This document shows positions 15,476-20,946 of a stretch of 20,946 nt of DNA, piece by piece. Position numbers and translations under genes: made by a program. Within the stretch, counting starts at the first letter, position 1. Each line of letters opens with the position of its first letter. The notes beneath the pieces were generated by a model that saw only the letters and a list, made by a program, of their open reading frames with translations, had not been told where the DNA came from and searched no databases. Source of the DNA: CAG-177 sp964587915 (lineage in GTDB: Bacteria; Bacillota; Clostridia; Oscillospirales; Acutalibacteraceae); assembly GCA_964587915.1 (NCBI GenBank), contig CAZPMK010000030.1, positions 1 to 20,946 of the forward strand. The letters run 5' to 3'.

Positions 15476-17038
15476 TTGGATAACGAACGCAACAACGAGC
15501 TTGAAATTGAAGCTGAGGAAGTAACCATACCGCAGGACAGTGCGGCTGAAGCGGCTGCCGAAGAAACCGAGTCGGAAACGCAGATTACCGAACAGCCTTG
15601 CGAGGAAACGGAGAACGAAGAATCCGAGGACGAAACGCAGAAAGACGAAGAAGCCGACGGTGAAGAAGAAAACACGCAGGAAGCAGATGAGCTGTGTGCA
15701 TCATGCGGTGTATACCGTAAAGCCGAGGGCAGCGATTATTGCGAGGCGTGCGAGGGTCGCATGAAATCAACGAAAATTCCGTTTTTGGGCTGGATATCCG
15801 GTATAGTGGCTGTAGCGGCAGGAGTTTTTGCTCTTGTAATAGCTTTTCTTGTGAGTGCTCCCGCACTTCAGGTGTATAAAGGTGACCTCAAAGCCGCCGA
15901 AAACTGCTGGTATCCCGCATATGAAGCATACGGTCAGGTGAGCAGCCTTGTTTCAAGCGTGAATGATATTCTCGGTCAGGAATCCCCGTTCGTCAAAGCG
16001 GGTGTCGGCGTTAAAATGAAAATATTTGACAGCGTTGCACATTGCTATTCGCCTCTCGAAGCGGCTTACAGTGCGGAAAGTATTTTCTCGGGAACGAATT
16101 TTGATTTCACCTCGAAGAACCGCAAGGTTAAGCAGTATAAACAAATTCTTACCGATTATCAAAACACCTATGAAGCTGTGGCGGATCCCGTCGCGGCACT
16201 TCAGGAGGAAGAGGCAACGATAGAGGAAACGGTTGCCGCATTTGAAAAGGCAAGAACGAAAGAGGGCGTGAACGAGTTATTCCTCGATTATCTGCTCTAT
16301 AACGTTGCCGCATACATGGATCTTCCCGATGCGGAAAAATTGAAGTATCTCGAAGCGGTTGAAGCCGCAGACGAAAAGGACAAAATTGATTATTCGTGGC
16401 TCTATTCTCTTGATATCGCAAGGCTCCGCAATGCCTCGGGTCAAACGGAAAAGGCACTTGAAAATCTTGATAAGCAGCTTAATTTTGATTCATCGTCATA
16501 CGATGCCGCGGCAATGAAGATGCGTATTTTGCTCGGTCTCGGCAAAAAGGACGAGGCGGGCATGGTAATGCAGGAGTATAAGTCTGCTTGTGCGGATACC
16601 GATATGGCGTATCAGCTCGAAATTGCTTATCTCAGAAGCACGGGCGAGCTTTCAAAGGCGAGAGAGCTTTGCACCGAAGCGTTCGAGGTTTACGCAACGT
16701 CACCCGAGATTTACCGTCAATCGGCGTTGATATATCTTGCCGAGGGCAATTATGACGAGGCTTACGAAACGGCTTATGAAGCGGATTACGTGGCGTATCA
16801 GATATATTCGTATTCGGGCGACAGCAGTGCATATACGCAGGAGCTTACCAATACCGTTTATCTGTGTGCATGGCTCTGCCGCGAAAAGGGCGATAAGGAC
16901 ACGGACAACGCCGCTTATCTCGATGATATAATTGACTCGTTCTCGGATGCCGAGCTTTCGGAGTCCGTAATTCAAATAAGAGAAGGAAAAATTACGCTTG
17001 AAGAAGTATTGCTGAAAGGGGAGTGCGATTTGGTATGA
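15476..17038 (+). CDS. Acidic zinc-ribbon, single-TM protein with extracytoplasmic helical (TPR-like) repeats
   Basis: 520 residues. Residues 1-73 are extremely Glu/Asp-rich and probably disordered. A CASC...CEAC zinc ribbon follows (Cys 74, 77, 89, 92), then one TM helix at about 102-127. The remaining ~390 residues are helical; the later part reads like TPR/Sel1-type repeats, for example ASGQTEKALENLDKQL and YLAEGNYDEAYETAYEAD. The TTG start has AGGAGG 7 nt upstream; an ATG at 15452 precedes that site and is less likely. By topology the acidic tail and zinc ribbon are inside the cell and the repeats outside. It is translationally coupled to the next gene through ATGA. No defined family is recognised; a scaffold or envelope-sensing role is only a guess. 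Confidence 0.75.
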   Translation: MDNERNNELEIEAEEVTIPQDSAAEAAAEETESETQITEQPCEETENEESEDETQKDEEADGEEENTQEADELCASCGVYRKAEGSDYCEACEGRMKSTKIPFLGWISGIVAVAAGVFALVIAFLVSAPALQVYKGDLKAAENCWYPAYEAYGQVSSLVSSVNDILGQESPFVKAGVGVKMKIFDSVAHCYSPLEAAYSAESIFSGTNFDFTSKNRKVKQYKQILTDYQNTYEAVADPVAALQEEEATIEETVAAFEKARTKEGVNELFLDYLLYNVAAYMDLPDAEKLKYLEAVEAADEKDKIDYSWLYSLDIARLRNASGQTEKALENLDKQLNFDSSSYDAAAMKMRILLGLGKKDEAGMVMQEYKSACADTDMAYQLEIAYLRSTGELSKARELCTEAFEVYATSPEIYRQSALIYLAEGNYDEAYETAYEADYVAYQIYSYSGDSSAYTQELTNTVYLCAWLCREKGDKDTDNAAYLDDIIDSFSDAELSESVIQIREGKITLEEVLLKGECDLV

Positions 17039-17577
17039 TGACGAAGCTCTATATTTTCGGAAAAATCCTTACATTCCCCGGAGCGTACATTCGAGGCTTT
17101 TGGGAACAGCTCACCTGCCGTATTCTCGGCCTTGCCGTGGAAGTACCCGGCTACCTGCGTATAGATGAAGCCTGCGGTCACGTTGAACACACCTTGGCTA
17201 AAAAAGGCTTTGCCTCATATCTCATGGCTACCGGACCGGGCTTTATGAACTTCATGACGGGCGTTCCCCTCACCCTTGCGGGTCTGCTGAATCTGCGTTA
17301 CATGGGAATTACCCCGTTCGATTCAATTCCGCTGTTCATTCTCTATGTGCTCATGTTCTATGTCGGAATTTCAATGCTCTGCAACCTCTTTCCGTTGACG
17401 GAGGATATATTGAACTTCTGGTATATTGCTTTTGAAGAAAAGAAAATGAACATTGTCGGCAGAATAATATTTGCGATTCCCGCCTTGATTACCCGCGTCG
17501 GTGCGTTCCTTGAAAAATATTCGATAACGGTAATTTTGAGCATCGTGTGGACCGTCCTCATGTTCACCGTGATGTAA
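17035..17577 (+). CDS. Multi-pass membrane protein resembling a membrane zincin family without HExxH
   Basis: 180 residues with about four hydrophobic segments. The layout recalls small Firmicute membrane metalloproteases that, as I remember them, begin with FPGxxxHExxHxxxC, then a GxVxH strand, a GPF-containing TM segment, and an NLFP/ED segment late in the chain. Here the corresponding pieces are FPGAYIRGFWEQLTC (14-28), CGHVEH (47-52), ATGPGFMNF (65-73), and NLFPLTEDILNFW (117-129). The HExxH position reads RGFWE, so the zinc site appears lost. The start is ATG 17035, overlapping the previous stop by 4 nt; a GTG at 17023 abuts the GGGGAG site and is less likely. The family link rests on remembered motif spacing, so it is moderate at best. 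Confidence 0.6.
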   Translation: MMTKLYIFGKILTFPGAYIRGFWEQLTCRILGLAVEVPGYLRIDEACGHVEHTLAKKGFASYLMATGPGFMNFMTGVPLTLAGLLNLRYMGITPFDSIPLFILYVLMFYVGISMLCNLFPLTEDILNFWYIAFEEKKMNIVGRIIFAIPALITRVGAFLEKYSITVILSIVWTVLMFTVM

Positions 17578-17643
17578 TTCACCGCAGGATATCGCACGGA
17601 TATTCGCACGCAACACTTACTCGTCGCAATAAACAAAATTAAG

Positions 17644-17684
17644 CCCGCCTTTTCGTCACAATAACGAATCGGCGGGTTGTTTTT
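17644..17684 (+). terminator. Rho-independent terminator of the 15476-17577 operon
   Basis: Outer arms CCCGCC (17644-17649) and GGCGGG (17671-17676) enclose inner arms TTCGT (17652-17656) and ACGAA (17664-17668), and TTGTTTTT follows. This is a strong hairpin with a T-run on the plus strand. Confidence 0.88.
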
Positions 17685-17690
17685 ATAAAA

Positions 17691-17724
17691 AAGCTCACGC
17701 TTGCGAGACGGCTTGCGTGAGCTT
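17691..17724. terminator. Terminator hairpin after the XRE regulator gene (possibly bidirectional)
   Basis: AAGCTCACGC (17691-17700) and GCGTGAGCTT (17715-17724) are a perfect 10-bp inverted repeat. On the minus strand it follows the XRE stop codon, which is in part inside it, and leads into TTTTTTAT, so it terminates that gene. On the plus strand an imperfect T-run (ATCTTTTT) follows, giving a backup terminator. Confidence 0.85.
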
Positions 17725-17950
17725 ATCTTTTTGGGTACGGATTAGATTGAGCCGTTCTGCCGAGCAGATAATCCGTTGATGTCCCGAGAACGTCGGCTAT
17801 TGTGCAGAGCATTTCGAGCTTCATCGTTCTTGCTCCGCTTTCGTACATTGAATACATCGACTGCTTTATGTTGAAGTACTTTGCCATGTCACTTTGAGTT
17901 ATGCCCTTGTCCTTGCGCAATTCCTTTATTATATCGGTGTAAACAGCCAT
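17723..17950 (-). CDS. Small XRE-family (HTH_3) transcriptional regulator
   Basis: 75 residues, consisting almost wholly of a Cro/C1-type helix-turn-helix. The domain spans about residues 6-61: IIKELRKDKGITQSDMAKYF, NIKQSMYSMYESGARTMKLEML, and ADVLGTSTDYLLGRT. No effector domain is present. ATG 17950 was chosen; an in-frame ATG at 17998 lacks any ribosome site and overlaps the opposing promoter, whereas 17950 has a weak AAAGGG upstream. It is transcribed away from the secreted CHAP gene, with which it shares a 209-bp divergent region holding two dyads. Regulation of that gene, or of itself, is the simplest inference. Chromosomal rather than phage origin is suggested by the absence of phage genes. 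Confidence 0.88.
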   Translation of the reverse strand: MAVYTDIIKELRKDKGITQSDMAKYFNIKQSMYSMYESGARTMKLEMLCTIADVLGTSTDYLLGRTAQSNPYPKR

Positions 17951-17982
17951 GAAATAATCGCCCTTTCTCAAGAAATCTACTA

Positions 17983-18011
17983 TTGACAATTGAAACATAT
18001 TATGATAAACT
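17983..18011 (+). promoter_or_regulatory. Promoter of the secreted CHAP-domain gene
   Basis: TTGACA (17983-17988), a 17-nt spacer and TAAACT (18006-18011) preceded by TGA, an extended -10. The predicted start near 18018 leaves a long leader of about 140 nt and puts the dyad at 18021-18041 immediately downstream of the start, a typical repressor position. Confidence 0.65.
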
Positions 18012-18020
18012 GTAGCTAAA

Positions 18021-18041
18021 TTATTACATACGCTGTAATAA
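18021..18041. promoter_or_regulatory. Operator-like dyad TTATTACA-N5-TGTAATAA
   Basis: Perfect 8-bp arms (18021-18028 and 18034-18041) separated by TACGC, located at about +3 to +23 of the predicted transcript of the CHAP gene and upstream of the divergent XRE gene. The core ACATACGCTGTAA resembles the second dyad at 18110-18124. Confidence 0.55.
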
Positions 18042-18109
18042 AATTTTTGCTTTTATGCCCGAAAATGCGGTTTTGTTGCAGGCGGAAAAGAGGAGGAAAG
18101 ATTTTCAAT

Positions 18110-18124
18110 TTTACATACTGTAAA
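18110..18124. promoter_or_regulatory. Second dyad TTTACA-TAC-TGTAAA in the CHAP-gene leader
   Basis: Perfect 6-bp arms with a 3-bp spacer, 35 bp upstream of the CHAP-gene ATG. It shares TTACA-TAC...TGTAA with the dyad at 18021-18041. A longer-range pair, GCCCGAA (18057-18063) and TTCGGGC (18129-18135), encloses it and could form a leader stem. It may be a second operator or part of an RNA structure. Confidence 0.45.
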
Positions 18125-18159
18125 TATCTTCGGGCGAATACTAATGAGGAGATCAATAT

Positions 18160-20478
18160 ATGAAAAAGGCAATGAAAAGAGTTTTAGCAGTTGTCCTTGC
18201 CGTTTTGCTTGTTTTCGGCGGAACGATGGGTGTAGGCTTGCTGAAAAACACGGCGATTAAGGCAGAGGCAGCCAATTTAACCATTGCGGAACTTAAGGAT
18301 AAATTTCCCGATGGCAAATATTGGAATCACGGAACGGGGGCGAACGATCCCAATAAGTACACAAATTCACCTTGTTCGCATGCTCATGGAAATTGTAGCT
18401 ATGACGGCAGTTGCGGGTGCAACTCTTTTAACGGAACTGCTATTCAGTGTTTCGGATTTGCTTTAAAGCTCGGATATGATGCTTACGGAAGCAATCCGCA
18501 ATCTTCATGGAGCAGAGCATATAGCTTGGATAATCTAAAAGCAGGTGATATTATCAATTATAATGGCAATGGTCATACGGTTTTCGTAATCGGTGTTTCG
18601 GGTAATACCGTAACTCTTGCCGAGTGTAATTTGGATAATCACTGCAAAATTACTTGGGGGCGACAGCTTCAAAAAAGCCAATTTACCAATTTACTCAATG
18701 TTTACGTTGCACCGTATGAACTTGATACGGGTAATGACACCCCCGTTAATCCACCTCACACCCATTCCTACACAACGAAAGTAACCGCACCGACCTGCAC
18801 GGAGCGTGGTTATACCACTCATTCCTGTGAGTGCGGCGACAGCTACAAGGATACCTATGTCAATGCGCTCGGTCATGATTATAATAAGAGCATTGTAGAT
18901 ACACCGTCCTGCACCAAAGCAGGAAAAGCGTTGTACACTTGTTCGCGTTGTACGTCAAGCTATAACGCCGAGGTTGAGGCTCTCGGTCATGATGAGGGAG
19001 TTTGGAAGCTCGATTATGAAGCTACTCTTGACCATGACGGTCAGCTTTCACGCTATTGCCTCAGATGCGGTGCATATATCGAATCAAAGCCCATCGAAAA
19101 GCATGAGCATACTCTCGGAAAAGAAACTGTAATTAAAAGTCCCACCTGTACAGAGGATGGCTTTACGGCAAGAATCTGTACGGTCTGCGGCCTTTGCACT
19201 GAAATAGAAACTCTCAACAAAAACGGTCACAGTGAGAAGCTCGCCGAGGTAACATCTCTTGCTCCGACCTGTACCGAAAAGGGCGAAAAAGTCGTTTGCT
19301 GCATCGATTGCGGTCTTATTCTCAGTACAAAAGCGATTCCCGCTCTCGGCCACGATGATGAAATCTGGACTGTCAACAATGCGGCAACTTGTACTGCTGA
19401 CGGCGAAAAGCTTTGTTACTGCTCGCGTTGCGGAGAATTAACCGATTCACAGACTATTCCGGCAAAGGGACACACTAAAACATTGGTTGAAAAGACAAAA
19501 ATACCCGCCACCTGCAAGAGTGACGGAGAAAAAGAGCTTTTGTGTGCGGAGTGCGGCACCGTGGTAGATACGAAAAAGATTTCCGCTCTCGGTCATGATG
19601 AGGGCATGTGGAGCACTTCAATTGAACCTACCTGTGAGCTTGCGGGCGAAGGAATATGCACCTGCACGCGTTGCGGTGAAAAAATCGGTTATCGTACCAT
19701 TGAGGCTCTCGGTCACGATAACGGCGTATGGAAGATTGATTTTGAAGCCACCGCCGATCATGACGGTCAAATGACACGCTACTGCTCACGCTGTGACCAC
19801 GCTTTTGAAAGCAAGAATTTCTTGTTGCATACCCATTCTTTCGGCTACAAGGCAACCGTAATTGCTCCCGAATGCGAAAAAGAGGGCATGGGTGGAGTAT
19901 TCTGCTCCCTTTGCGGCGTTCAGTACGATACATATAAAATTGATGCTCTTGAACACAATTACAGCGATTGGCACACGAACAATGACAGAACCCACGCAAA
20001 GAGCTGTTCGAGATGTCATGATGTGCAGATTCTCAACTGCCGTTTTGACAAGACAGTAACAGAGCCTACCTGCCTTGATTTCGGTTATACCACCTATGGT
20101 TGCAAGGATTGCGGATACACATATACCGACGATTATGTTGAACCTCTCGGACACGATATGAGTGAATGGGCTTGGGATGACGAATATACGCATTCAAGGT
20201 TCTGCTGCCGTGAAAACTGCGATTATTTCGAGTGCGAGGAGCATGAATTTACAAGATGGGAATACAACGCCGACGGAACAATATGTCATAACGGAACAAA
20301 AACACGCTTTTGCCCCGTTTGCAGCTATGAAGAAACGGAAGAAGCACAGCACTCCAACTTCTTCGGCAAGATAATTCACACTGTTTGGATTTGGTTCCTG
20401 AATGTTATTTTCAAAATCGACTATATTATCGGTTTGAATTGGCTTTTCCCGTGGATGAATATTTATCCGCAAATGTGA
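18160..20478 (+). CDS. Secreted CHAP-type peptidase/amidase with about 14 Cys-rich repeats
   Basis: 772 residues. A classic signal peptide (MKKAMKRVLAVVLAVLLVFGG) appears to be cleaved near residue 38 after AEA. Residues about 40-187 are a CHAP/NlpC-like domain of a type common in Ruminococcaceae: KFPDGKYWNH, CGCNSFNGTAIQCFGFA with likely nucleophile Cys97, LKAGDIINYNGNGHTVFV with likely His139, and LAECN. CHAP enzymes usually cut peptidoglycan peptides. From about residue 200 to 731 come about 14 repeats of roughly 40 residues, most with the form PTCT..G...CxxCG......ALGH. The C-terminus (about 737-768) is hydrophobic and aromatic, and might be membrane- or wall-associating. There is no LPXTG or dockerin. 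TGAGGAG lies 8 nt before the ATG. It may be regulated by the divergent XRE protein. Confidence 0.85.
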   Translation: MKKAMKRVLAVVLAVLLVFGGTMGVGLLKNTAIKAEAANLTIAELKDKFPDGKYWNHGTGANDPNKYTNSPCSHAHGNCSYDGSCGCNSFNGTAIQCFGFALKLGYDAYGSNPQSSWSRAYSLDNLKAGDIINYNGNGHTVFVIGVSGNTVTLAECNLDNHCKITWGRQLQKSQFTNLLNVYVAPYELDTGNDTPVNPPHTHSYTTKVTAPTCTERGYTTHSCECGDSYKDTYVNALGHDYNKSIVDTPSCTKAGKALYTCSRCTSSYNAEVEALGHDEGVWKLDYEATLDHDGQLSRYCLRCGAYIESKPIEKHEHTLGKETVIKSPTCTEDGFTARICTVCGLCTEIETLNKNGHSEKLAEVTSLAPTCTEKGEKVVCCIDCGLILSTKAIPALGHDDEIWTVNNAATCTADGEKLCYCSRCGELTDSQTIPAKGHTKTLVEKTKIPATCKSDGEKELLCAECGTVVDTKKISALGHDEGMWSTSIEPTCELAGEGICTCTRCGEKIGYRTIEALGHDNGVWKIDFEATADHDGQMTRYCSRCDHAFESKNFLLHTHSFGYKATVIAPECEKEGMGGVFCSLCGVQYDTYKIDALEHNYSDWHTNNDRTHAKSCSRCHDVQILNCRFDKTVTEPTCLDFGYTTYGCKDCGYTYTDDYVEPLGHDMSEWAWDDEYTHSRFCCRENCDYFECEEHEFTRWEYNADGTICHNGTKTRFCPVCSYEETEEAQHSNFFGKIIHTVWIWFLNVIFKIDYIIGLNWLFPWMNIYPQM
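18757..20352 (+). repeat. Tandem coding repeats of the CHAP protein (about 14 units of ~120 nt)
   Basis: Each unit typically carries one Cys in xPTCTxxG, a CxxC pair, and a closing ALGH or similar. Units 3 (residues about 277-316) and 9 (about 520-558) lack the first Cys and instead read EATxDHDGQ..RYC.RC. They are close copies of each other, offset by 243 residues (six units), which points to a block duplication. Units 11, 13 and 14 are shortened or divergent. At the DNA level the GCTCTCGGTCA junction recurs at 18979, 19588 and 19705. Confidence 0.85.
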
Positions 20479-20494
20479 TAATGCAATATTTAAA

Positions 20495-20518
20495 GAGCCG
20501 CTTCGTTTGAGGCGGCTC
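20495..20518 (+). terminator. GC-rich hairpin after the CHAP gene
   Basis: GAGCCGC (20495-20501) pairs with GCGGCTC (20512-20518) 17 nt after the stop codon. No T-run follows on the plus strand, so it may be a weak terminator or a 3' end-stabilising hairpin rather than a canonical rho-independent terminator. Confidence 0.45.
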
Positions 20519-20524
20519 GGATAT

Positions 20525-20645
20525 TTAAAAGCAAGAAAAAGGCACTGAAAAGCACCTTTTTCTGCATGGGGTTGAATTGAGGAGGGGTATTGCTGCTCAC
20601 CTTTCGGTGAGGAAGTCAGCAGGTTGCGGCTCCCGCTGACCACGG
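20525..20645 (-). ncRNA. Candidate structured small RNA in the CHAP/tRNA-Arg intergenic region
   Basis: Read on the minus strand, three hairpins follow each other: GTCAGCGGG/CCTGCTGAC (20640 to 20612) with one G-U pair; TCACC-GAAA-GGTGA with a GNRA tetraloop (about 20612 to 20597); then an unpaired stretch carrying CCCCTCCTC (20588 to 20578); then AAAAAGGTGC/GTGCCTTTTT (about 20561 to 20536), followed by CTTGCTTTT like a terminator. On the plus strand the same hairpins contain A-C mismatches where the minus strand has G-U pairs. No known RNA family is recognised. A weak TATAAC at 20645-20650 is the only -10 candidate. It could instead be a dispersed palindromic repeat. Confidence 0.4.
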
Positions 20646-20780
20646 TTATATGTTACTTTCAATTTGTTAATTGCGTGTGAATTTAGTTTTAACAGTCGTG
20701 AGATATTTTGTTAAATCTGTTCGGGATAAAAGTAAAAAACCGCGGCTGCGGAAAAAACAAAAATTTTTTGAAATTATGTA

Positions 20781-20809
20781 TTGATTTTTTCATCTGAATG
20801 TGGTAATAT
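20781..20809 (+). promoter_or_regulatory. Promoter of tRNA-Arg
   Basis: TTGATT (20781-20786), a 17-nt spacer and TAATAT (20804-20809) preceded by TGG, an extended -10. The start would be near 20816, about 20 nt before the tRNA. Confidence 0.75.
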
Positions 20810-20836
20810 ACTTGGGCAATCAAAAATATTGCATAT

Positions 20837-20913
20837 GCGCTGCTAGCTCAGCTGGATAGAGTGTTTGGCTACGAACCAAAAGGTCAGGGGTTCGAGTCCC
20901 TTGCAGCGCGCCA
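20837..20913 (+). tRNA. tRNA-Arg (ACG)
   Basis: A complete 77-nt cloverleaf with encoded CCA at 20911-20913. The acceptor GCGCTGC pairs perfectly with GCAGCGC. The anticodon arm is TTTGG-CTACGAA-CCAAA, giving anticodon ACG, which would be deaminated to ICG. The T arm contains GGGTTCGAGTCCC. A terminator stem follows at once. Confidence 0.95.
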
Positions 20914-20920
20914 ATTAAAA

Positions 20921-20946
20921 CCGTTGAAATCAAACGATTTCGGCGG
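20921..20946 (+). terminator. Terminator stem after tRNA-Arg, cut at the window edge
   Basis: CCGTTGAAATC (20921-20931) and GATTTCGGCGG (20936-20946) form an 11-bp stem (two G-U pairs as RNA) around loop AAAC, starting 8 nt after the CCA. The T-run expected next lies outside the window. Confidence 0.65.

Larger units (their letters stand above)
20479..20836. other. 358-bp gene-free interval between the CHAP gene and tRNA-Arg
   Basis: No convincing protein gene on either strand. A 149-codon minus-strand frame crosses it but starts inside the hairpin element and runs antisense through the CHAP gene. Contents: the hairpin at 20495-20518, the candidate RNA element at 20525-20645, an AT-rich stretch with inverted arms TTTAACA/TGTTAAA near 20688-20717, a short CCGC-GGCT-GCGG hairpin at 20740-20751, and the tRNA-Arg promoter at 20781-20809. 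Confidence 0.7.

Noticed and set aside
18055..18123. 22-codon frame in the CHAP-gene leader, a possible leader peptide
   Set aside because: No ribosome site precedes its ATG, and it ends inside a dyad. I see no attenuator structure that depends on its translation.
18757..20352. Regular repeats with ~120-nt spacing, considered as a CRISPR-like array
   Set aside because: The repeats are in frame within a signal-peptide protein, differ at synonymous positions, and have no constant repeat with unique spacers.
20194..20643. 149-codon minus-strand frame
   Set aside because: It begins in the hairpin element and runs antisense through the end of the CHAP gene. Cys-poor, low-complexity translation with no domain.
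20740..20751. CCGC-GGCT-GCGG as a minus-strand terminator followed by six T
   Set aside because: A stem of only 4 bp with no identified upstream minus-strand transcript; too weak to list as a feature.

Overview
The window looks like chromosomal DNA of an anaerobic low-to-mid-GC Firmicute, most likely a gut Clostridia of the Ruminococcaceae/Oscillospiraceae type. The reasons are strong Shine-Dalgarno sites before nearly every gene, TTGACA/TATAAT-type promoters with extended -10 elements, Firmicute-like tRNAs, a hexuronate catabolic operon, a GPH sugar transporter, and a secreted CHAP protein with a long Cys-rich repeat tail. I see no phage, transposase, integrase or CRISPR.

Layout. (1) 1-129: tRNA-Glu (cut by the window edge) and tRNA-Met on the minus strand, driven by a perfect consensus promoter at 161-189. 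(2) 282-3160, plus strand: a compact operon uxuA-eda-kdgK that takes D-mannonate to KDG, KDPG and then pyruvate plus glyceraldehyde-3-phosphate, ending in a hairpin terminator. (3) 13775 down to 3159, minus strand: one tightly packed eight-gene operon. It runs topB, oligopeptide-type binding lipoprotein, VanZ-like protein, GH5-like protein, metallo-beta-lactamase-fold protein, zinc-ribbon membrane protein, membrane-anchored Ig-like protein, GPH transporter. Most junctions overlap by 1-4 nt or are only a few nt apart. (4) 13800-15387, plus strand: a ComM/YifB-type AAA ATPase, divergent from topB. (5) 15415-17676, plus strand: a two-gene envelope operon made of an acidic zinc-ribbon/TM/helical-repeat protein and a membrane protein resembling a zincin family that has lost its HExxH motif. 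(6) 17691-20478: a small XRE regulator on the minus strand, divergent from a 772-residue secreted CHAP protein, with two TTACA/TGTAA dyads between them. (7) 20479-20946: a structured intergenic region containing a candidate minus-strand small RNA, then tRNA-Arg(ACG) with its own promoter and the stem of its terminator.

The least ordinary points are: the GH5-like protein (8180-9469) has Arg and Lys where the two catalytic Glu should be; the 180-residue membrane protein (17035-17577) appears to be a metal-site-dead relative of a membrane zincin family; the intergenic element at about 20525-20645 folds better as minus-strand RNA in all three hairpins and exposes an anti-Shine-Dalgarno tract; and operator-like dyads lie just downstream of the promoter of the secreted CHAP protein, next to a regulator gene. 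The topB-led surface operon is the best candidate for an undescribed multi-gene unit, but its function cannot be read from the sequence.
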